Shown in pieces: positions 57,641 through 64,000 of a stretch of 64,000 nt of DNA. The notes below the pieces were generated by a model. The model was not told the DNA's origin. It saw only the letters and a list, made by a program, of their open reading frames with translations, and made no database searches. The DNA comes from Harmothoe impar (lineage: Eukaryota > Annelida > Polychaeta > Phyllodocida > Polynoidae), in NCBI GenBank assembly GCA_947462335.1, contig OX381704.1, forward strand, positions 39,863,942 to 39,927,941, read 5' to 3'. The position numbers and the translations under genes are program-made. How positions within the stretch are numbered: the first letter of the stretch is position 1; the number at the start of each line of letters is the position of its first letter.

Positions 57641-59640
57641 CATATTATAGGGAAAAGTACTGTAGATCTACAAGTCACTACCGTAACCTGCATCTACAGT
57701 AACAGAATTGTACATGTACAGTAGAATTTGCTGTATTATCATTTACAGCTAAAGTACTGTACATTTACATCAAACTTTGCTGTTCACGAACAACAACTTT
57801 TTACAGTGTAGGTGGCAAATACATGTACCACATATAGATAAGTTACAATACATTCTATCGTGTTGTGCATACTCGACAGATGATTATGACATCATACTTA
57901 TAGATCTTGACAGGTATGCTATATAATATTCGCTACAAAAAAGCTAGACTGTTAACACACATGGAACAAACACACAGTAATGTCTGCATGTCACTCGCGC
58001 TATCTGAATGAATGTCTGTCGCTGTCTCCGGCTCTCTATCTCTCTGTCTCTGTTTCTGTGAGTGTCTGTCTGTCTCTTTCTCTCTATCTTTCTCTCTGGT
58101 GGTTGTATTAATCCAGCTTTCATGTTCTTTTTATCTGCCTGATTTCATGGCTTGTGTGATATCAACGAGATTAATAATAATGACCCTCTTCCGTACAATG
58201 CCGGACCCTATTGAGTGGTTGTGGTGTACCTGGCACCATAAACTATACCCCCTACAGGTGGGAACATGGAGAGTGGGCATACACAGGGTCAGGTGGTCGC
58301 CTGTATAGGATGCAGGTGGGTGGGCTGCATGAGGGCCCTGGAGTGTGGAGAGGGATCGTCATCAACATGAGGGTATCTCTCACATTATAGAACGCGGTGA
58401 GATATTACTCGGTGTATCATGTCCCCTACACGCCTGTGTGTATAGGTGGTCGTGAGGTGGGTACTGGAGGAGGCTGTAGAGTGGCATTAAGCAGGATACA
58501 TTAGAACCGATGACTGTGCGGACAGTATAGCAGAGTTATGTGTGTGATATAAAACCTTCCTCCAGTGTGTACAGACCCCAGTCTGTTCTCGCTGCACAAC
58601 CTGCAGGTAGGTCCCTATAGGCAGAGGGTGTTATCTTTTTATCATTGTTTAAAAGTTGGTCTTGACTTAGATACATGCTATTCTTCCTGCACCAACTTTT
58701 GGTCAACCCAAGCTATTCCTGTGGGAAAAGCCTATTGGCTGCAATCAACTGAACATCTATATGCATATATTCCAAAGGCTTCCATATATATAATTATATT
58801 TGAGATATAAATGGAATGTGAAATCTCGGATCAGTTAGTATACCCCCCCCCCCCGTGCAATTCTATAGAGGTCAACATTGATTTAACTAGATAAACTATG
58901 ACAAATGATAATGACAGGGATCACTGTGGTCCTGTTTACTTTTCAATTTATATCTGATAAATGCAGTCTATTATATTTCATGCATGCAGTCTCTTATCTA
59001 TAGAATATTCAATAACAGGTGCATTGTTTGTTAACTGGTCCCATATCTGTGGCGTTTTCCTTATACAATATAGCTTAGTGGAAGTATAGCCCTTTAGATT
59101 CGCAAGGAATACTAAATGCAGTCTGCAACCTATTTAGATCTTTTCAAGTAGGTTTTCATGGACATTTCAGTAGATTTTCTTCTTTAGATATGCCGACTTC
59201 TGTGTAAACCACCAATGTGGGTAATGTCTTTTATCTATGCAGTTAATCACAATGGAACAGGTGAAGTAGCCAATATAACTAGTGCTCGGTGCGTGTAGCA
59301 GACAGAGGACACGTTATGTACCTTCTCCTTTTACATAGTTTCACACCATTGTGTAGTTCTTGCCTTATGTATCAGATTCCCTGTAGCTGCTCAATATTAC
59401 TGCTACACTATTTCACCCAAATCCCACACGTTGTCAGCTGGGTCTCTAATGTCCCTGTGTTTTTAAAGCTGTGATGGGGGACCATATGGTTAGAGTGCAG
59501 CAGGTGGGTCTCTGATGGGTCCCCATATCACTGACTGGTCAGGTACAGGTGAGCTGAATGCCGTGTGTCTCCGTGTGGGGAGACACGGTGGTCGTCTGTT
59601 GTCACCTTGGTGGTGGTCGTATACAAAGGGCAGGACCTCA
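57641..59640. other. Intergenic DNA, no gene recognised
   Basis: A CT-rich low-complexity stretch is at 58017-58097 and a poly-C run at 58844. A 41-base exon-like segment between AG and GTAGGT is at 58566-58606. Confidence 0.4.
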
Positions 59641-59647
59641 TAAAGAC

Positions 59648-59800
59648 TATATAGAGTAGAGCTGGGGGCAGTCCCTACACACTGAGAACGGGACTCACTT
59701 TATATGTACAGGTTAGAGCTGTTGGAGGCTGCCCCAGGCCACAGTTCCTGATTCGTTCGGTTCTACATCACTATTTCTCTCACTGTTGCACATGTAACAG
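59648..59800 (+). promoter_or_regulatory. Candidate TATA promoter and noncoding first exon
   Basis: TATATAG at 59648-59654, then, about 30 bp on, a likely start region (CCCTACACACTGAG near 59673), and a strong splice donor ACAG/GTAAGAG after 59800. This looks like the beginning of a plus-strand transcription unit extending right, but no coding exon could be recognised downstream within the window. Confidence 0.35.
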
Positions 59801-60499
59801 GTAAGAGCCGGATGGAGGCTGTTCAGGTGATCGTATCTATGAGATGGAAGTACATGTACTTATTAAAGTTATCAGTCTGAAACTATCTATCGGTGGCAAA
59901 AGGCAGGTATTACTCTGAATAGAAATTAATATTGTTAAGAACTTGGCTAAATCATTTCTTTTTGCATCTTGAAGGAGGAACCCCATCAGAAATAATTGGG
60001 TAGCCCATGGAATTGATATATGTTATGAACGATCAATAAAAAAGAAAGAAAGTGCCTCTTTTCCCAGGATTCCTGTGAATTTAGCTAAACTCGGCCATTG
60101 ATCACCCTCAGTGTTTCATAATATATAATTTGTATTCTGTGCTCTATATTTCACATTCAGCATTGTATTGATTCTGATTCTATTTTTAAAAAATGAGTTA
60201 AAATGTCCATTTTTGAATTCATGTCAGGTCAGAAAATGTCTAGGCTCTTTGAATGATGTGAGCCTTGCTTAATTTGGGCTGAAATTTGCAGTTTCTGGAT
60301 ATATTGCTAAATGCTCTTTAAGATGTCTAAATAATATGAGAAATACAACCATTTGGGTTGTCAAATGTGAATCAATCATCCTTTGGTAAACATGGGATAA
60401 AATTATATGTACCTTACATCAATAAAGGTAATATCCCTCCAAACAGAACTCAAGAATGTGTATTTCTCAGGAATTGCACAAGTTGTAGGCCTAGACACT

Positions 60500-60760
60500 G
60501 GAATTGCTCGAGAAAAGTGAACGTTCTCCGTGGCTTGTTCAGTGGTGACGTTGTATTTACTCATGCAAATAACAAGAAATTCCACATGTAGAATGATGAC
60601 GTGAATTTCCTCGTTCAAGAAAGTGTTCTGGAGAATGTTCCAGAAACGTTCATAATTTCCCGAGTTTCACTCATTCAAAAAACAAGAAACCCCAGGGAAT
60701 GATGACACAAGAAACTGTCTGGAAACCACTCAATAAACATTCTGAAATTCTCGTAGGGAT
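60500..60760. promoter_or_regulatory. Cluster of heat-shock-element-like GAA/TTC motifs
   Basis: Includes a three-unit HSE AGAATGTTCCAGAAA (GAA 60633, TTC 60638, GAA 60643, perfectly spaced), followed by CGTTC, plus GAACGTTC at 60519-60526 and TTCAAGAAA at 60614. The segment is rich in alternating GAA and TTC. HSF binds nGAAnnTTCnnGAAn. Confidence 0.4.
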
Positions 60761-62180
60761 GACAAGTCAAGACTCGAGAATGGTACGAGTTTCGCTTGAG
60801 ATGTTGTTTTCAGGGATGATATGTAACTTTCACCAATGAAGGTGATATTTCTGAGTAGAGTCAGCATTGATAGGCTAAGCCTGTACATTTCATTGTGAAT
60901 TTCCCATTGGGACACAAAATGGGGAGCCCCAAAGAAATGAGCTTTGGGTCAACTATTCCTTTTCATCCTATGTTAAACCTTTTCTGAATATCATACATAT
61001 ATGACCTGAAATACAGTAGGTTTTTACCAATTATATTAAAATCGATCAATATGTTCCATTCTTGATATAAGCTTTAATCATGGCTTATGAATAGCAATCT
61101 TGGGGAAATGAGACATGGCCGATATAGTATGTAAGTGCTTCCTCCGTCGTATAGCTAACCCATGTTCCTTGTTGATCGCGTAGGGGGATGGTTGGCGGTG
61201 GTTGGGGATGGTTAAACAATACAGGGGTCTTATGGCTTGCATGGTTAGTATAATTGAGTGCTAGCGGTAAACTCCAGTGTCGTAATGGTTGTGTTTGCCA
61301 TGCAAATAACAATGGACAACACCCAGCAATAGGGTAGTTGGACCGGGACAAGGCAAACTTCTGTGACCTTTGTATACGTTAAATCTCTCTGCAAAACACA
61401 GGCACCAACTTGCTTCAAGCCCCGTGACGTTTGATAAATAATGGTCATTTTATGGTTGAGAAGCGCATCTTATTTAATATGTACCTACCATATACATGTT
61501 TAATTATATACGAGTAGTATTATTGATTCTACCACAATTCAGAACAGAATGAGGATGATTTAGAAAGTGGGCTTGGTCATAGTTAAATCCCCATGTTCCA
61601 TGTCGCCTCTATTACATTTACAGAACATATCATGTCTCACTCGAATTGCACATGTCATGTCACTTTCCCTCGTGTCAGTAGGCCCTATATCGAATTTAAA
61701 ACAGTTCCATGTCTCCATGTCGTTGTTCCACCACATTTCACTAGCTCTTATTAGGTCAGCATGGCTACATCACACCACAGCACATCTTCTGCTTTAACTC
61801 AGGGTTTAACTGACAATTTAGGTAATAACGCCCAATAACTGTTTCTGATACTGCTCCTTTTCAGAAACGAACATAACAGAAATCAACTTAGATCAACTGT
61901 GACCAGCCGAGGGAAAAGATCCCTCCAGGGGGGGAAATAATGATTAAAATTGGTGTCATAATCTTTAAAATGAGACACATGTATCATGAGCTAAAATAAT
62001 CCTGGTAGTTTTGTGAGAATTGCTTGTCAAACATTAGTACCTATCACTAATTGAAAATGGTAAATAAGCTCTAATTGCATGATGATAATTATGAAAAATC
62101 GGTTTTATCTAAAAATAATCAAATATAATTGGATTTATTTCTTTTGGTTCTAGTAGGAACTTTTGCGTTCCGTTTTCAGT
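60761..62180. other. Intergenic DNA, no gene recognised
   Basis: Unique AT-rich sequence. Nothing else supportable. Confidence 0.5.
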
Positions 62181-62184
62181 TTTC

Positions 62185-62310
62185 AGGCCCGTAGCCAGGG
62201 GGGTACTCGTCACCCCCCCCCCCCCCACGGACCCCCAGAGAGAAAGAGGTCCACATTTTGGACCCCTAGACACTAGCTTTCTAGAGGTTTTCACGGCTTC
62301 TAAATCGGAC
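62185..62310. mobile_element. Transposon-end fragment, CAGGCCCGTAGCCAGGGGGG
   Basis: CAGGCCCGTAGCCAGGGGGG followed by poly-C, GGACCCCCAGAG, GGTCCACATTTTGGACCCC is typical in style of the G/C-rich ends of small DNA transposons in marine invertebrate genomes. The partner end is not seen. Confidence 0.45.
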
Positions 62311-62404
62311 AATTATTAAGGATTTTACAGAGTCAAACATTAAAATTGAATTTTTGAATACCTGCAAATACATTTCATTAAATGCTACAATAGATATTTC
62401 ATCC

Positions 62405-63435
62405 TATTGGATCTTAGGGAACTTCTAGGGAGCAAGGACTGTCGATGGTGTGGGACCTTGGGGGATGACCTAGGTGGGAAACTTCTAGGGAGGGAGGTCC
62501 ATGGATGGTGTGGGACCTTTGGGGTGACCTTTGGGGATGACCTAGGTGGGGAACTTCTAGGGAGCGAGGTCCATGGGTGTTGTGGGACCTTTGGGGGACC
62601 TTCGGGGGTGTCTTAGGTGGGGAACTTCTAGGGAGCGAGCACCATGGGTGTTGTGGGACCTTTGGGGGTGACCCAGGTGGGGAACTTCTAGGGAGCGAGC
62701 ACCATGGGTGTTGTGGAACCTTGGGGGGGGACCTTTGGGGGTGACCTAGGACGGGTGGAAACTTCTAGGGAGTGAGGACTGGCAATGCTGTGTGACCTTG
62801 GGGGGTGACCCAGGTGGGAAACTTCTAGGGAGGGAGGTCCATGGATCGTGTGGGACCTTTGGGGGACCTTTGGGGGAGCTTTGGGGGTGACTTAGGTGGG
62901 GAAATTCTAGGGAGCGAGGTCCATGGGTGTTGTGGGACATTGGTAGGACCTTTGGGGATGACCTAGGTAAAGAAATTCTAGGGAACGAGGACCATAGATG
63001 GTGTTGGACCTTGGGGGGGATCTTTGGAGTTGACCTAGGTGGGGACCTTTTGGGGTGACCTAGATGAATCTTCTAGGGAGCAAGGACTGTCCATGGTGTG
63101 GGACCTTGGGGGTGACTTAGGTGGGAAACTTCTAGGGAGGGAGGTCCATGGATTGTGGCACCTTGGTGGGACCTTTGGGGGTGACCTAGGTCAGGAAATT
63201 CTAGGGAACAAGGACCATAGATGGTATTGGACCTTGGGGGGGACCTTTGGAGATGACCTATAGGTGGGGACCTTGGGAGTGACCTAGATGAAACTTCTAG
63301 GGAGCGAGGACCACAGATGGTGTTGGACCTTGGGGGGGGGACCTTTGGGGGTGACCTAGATAGGGAACTTCTAGGGACTGAGGACTGGCAATGGTGTGGG
63401 ACCTTGGTGGGACCTCTGGGGGTGACCTAAAGGCA
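62405..63435. repeat. G-rich minisatellite, GGTGACCTAGGTGGG..CTTCTAGGGAG
   Basis: About 14 irregular units of roughly 65-85 bp built from AACTTCTAGGGAGCGAGGTC, CATGGGTGTTGTGGGACC, TTTGGGGGTGACCTAGGTGG. Unit lengths vary by gain or loss of an internal GGGACCTTTGGGGG block. No coding function is inferred from the open frames. Confidence 0.93.
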
Positions 63436-63508
63436 ATGGGAAGGGCAATAGCCTCCCAGAAGGATGGTCAGAGACATGGAGGCATATGGAGGGAGAGGTG
63501 TAGCCCAG

Positions 63509-63633
63509 TAAACAAAAAACGTTATACAACATTTTGTATTGTTATTTAACATTATATAACGTTTTTCTAAGGCTCCTCACTATGGCATAACGTTATATAC
63601 AGTTTTAGAACGTTCTTTTGACGTAAAATAACT
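63509..63633. mobile_element. AACGTTATA-rich MITE, copy 2
   Basis: CCCAGTAAACAAAAAACG at the left and ACGTAAAATAACTGGG at the right are short inverted ends (CCCAGT/ACTGGG) of a 125-bp element. The interior matches the repeat at 55640-55790, including TTTTTCTAAGGCTC and TTTTGACGTAAAATAA. Confidence 0.65.
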
Positions 63634-63779
63634 GGGAGGACTATCCTGAGAAGGAGTATTTGAGAGGCCCATATGTAGGGGAGGGATGTTCAAAGAAATT
63701 AATGGGCAATATTGTATAAATGAGAACACATCAATATCTCTATCTACAGTTCTTAAATGCACTAGAATGCATCATTTGA

Positions 63780-63880
63780 TCTATAAATTTCAAAATTTTC
63801 TTGGGGGGGAATGCCCCCAACCCCCCTAGCTGCCAGATATTGCCCCCCCCCTCTAGAAATTCCCGGATCCACCCCTGGTC
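63780..63880. mobile_element. Transposon fragment sharing a poly-G block with the MITE at 1511
   Basis: TTTCAAAATTTTCTTGGGGG and ATGCCCCCAACCCCCCTAG match the interior of 1511-1833 almost exactly, then CCGGATCCACCCCTGG resembles a hAT-like end. The left end is not defined. Confidence 0.55.
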
Positions 63881-64000
63881 AATCAGTATGGTAGGTGAAA
63901 ATTACACACCTTAGCTGTGGAATATTAGATGCCAAAATGCATCAGAATGCACCATTGGAAGTCTAGTTATTTCAAATTTTCCGGGATGGTAAAAGGTCCA

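Noticed and set aside
62407..63263. Gly/Leu/Asp-rich ORFs such as GDDLGGELLGSEVHG
   Set aside because: Produced by the G-rich minisatellite; units vary in length and break frame.

Overview
The window is nuclear DNA from a multicellular animal. Coding exons are short, have GT/AG boundaries and keep frame across introns, and most of the sequence is intron or intergenic DNA full of minisatellites and small inverted-repeat transposons. A cytosolic-type creatine kinase, an EMAP-like (EML) protein and a PGAP4/TMEM246 glycosyltransferase, set among poly-G-rich MITEs, suggest a marine invertebrate. An invertebrate deuterostome such as amphioxus or a hemichordate is my first guess, but the sequence does not prove it: annelids and other groups also have creatine kinases.

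Layout. Positions 1-20543 (+) carry the 3' half of an EML1-4-type gene: the last 32 bases of one coding exon followed by six complete exons, encoding about 243 C-terminal residues of the second WD40 propeller. Its last intron is 14.5 kb and holds two minisatellites, a 1.65-kb inverted-repeat transposon, two MITEs and a stretch of complex unique sequence near 8.9-9.3 kb. Positions 28471-30288 (-) carry a complete 376-residue creatine kinase in three coding exons, convergent with EML. A perfect RFX X-box lies 0.96 kb upstream of its start codon. Positions 45129-46367 (+) carry an intact, intronless 412-residue PGAP4 reading frame with a CCAAT/TATA promoter candidate about 350-400 bp upstream; it is divergent from creatine kinase.

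Between creatine kinase and PGAP4 lies a satellite block at 35.1-38.7 kb, with four arrays of unrelated units (128, 65, 16 and 27/25 bp) next to each other. It is followed by a region of inverted and direct repeats, a promoter-like motif cluster near 41.1 kb (CCAAT, X-box, CRE, E-box, E2F), a large inverted-repeat element, and the second member of a PIF/Harbinger-like MITE family whose first member is at 33.2 kb.

Positions 46.4-64 kb hold no gene I can name. They contain a 39-bp minisatellite followed by degenerate C2H2 zinc-finger remains, a 31-residue ORF with two AT-hooks, a GAGTC-dense segment, a four-copy 236-bp tandem array carrying tRNA-like sequences, a heat-shock-element cluster, a TATA/first-exon candidate, and a G-rich minisatellite.

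The three genes are functionally unrelated (microtubule binding, phosphagen energy buffering, GPI-anchor glycan modification), so no operon-like logic applies. The most unusual content is in the repeats and regulatory motifs. Long open frames inside the minisatellites come from repeat periodicity and are not called as genes.
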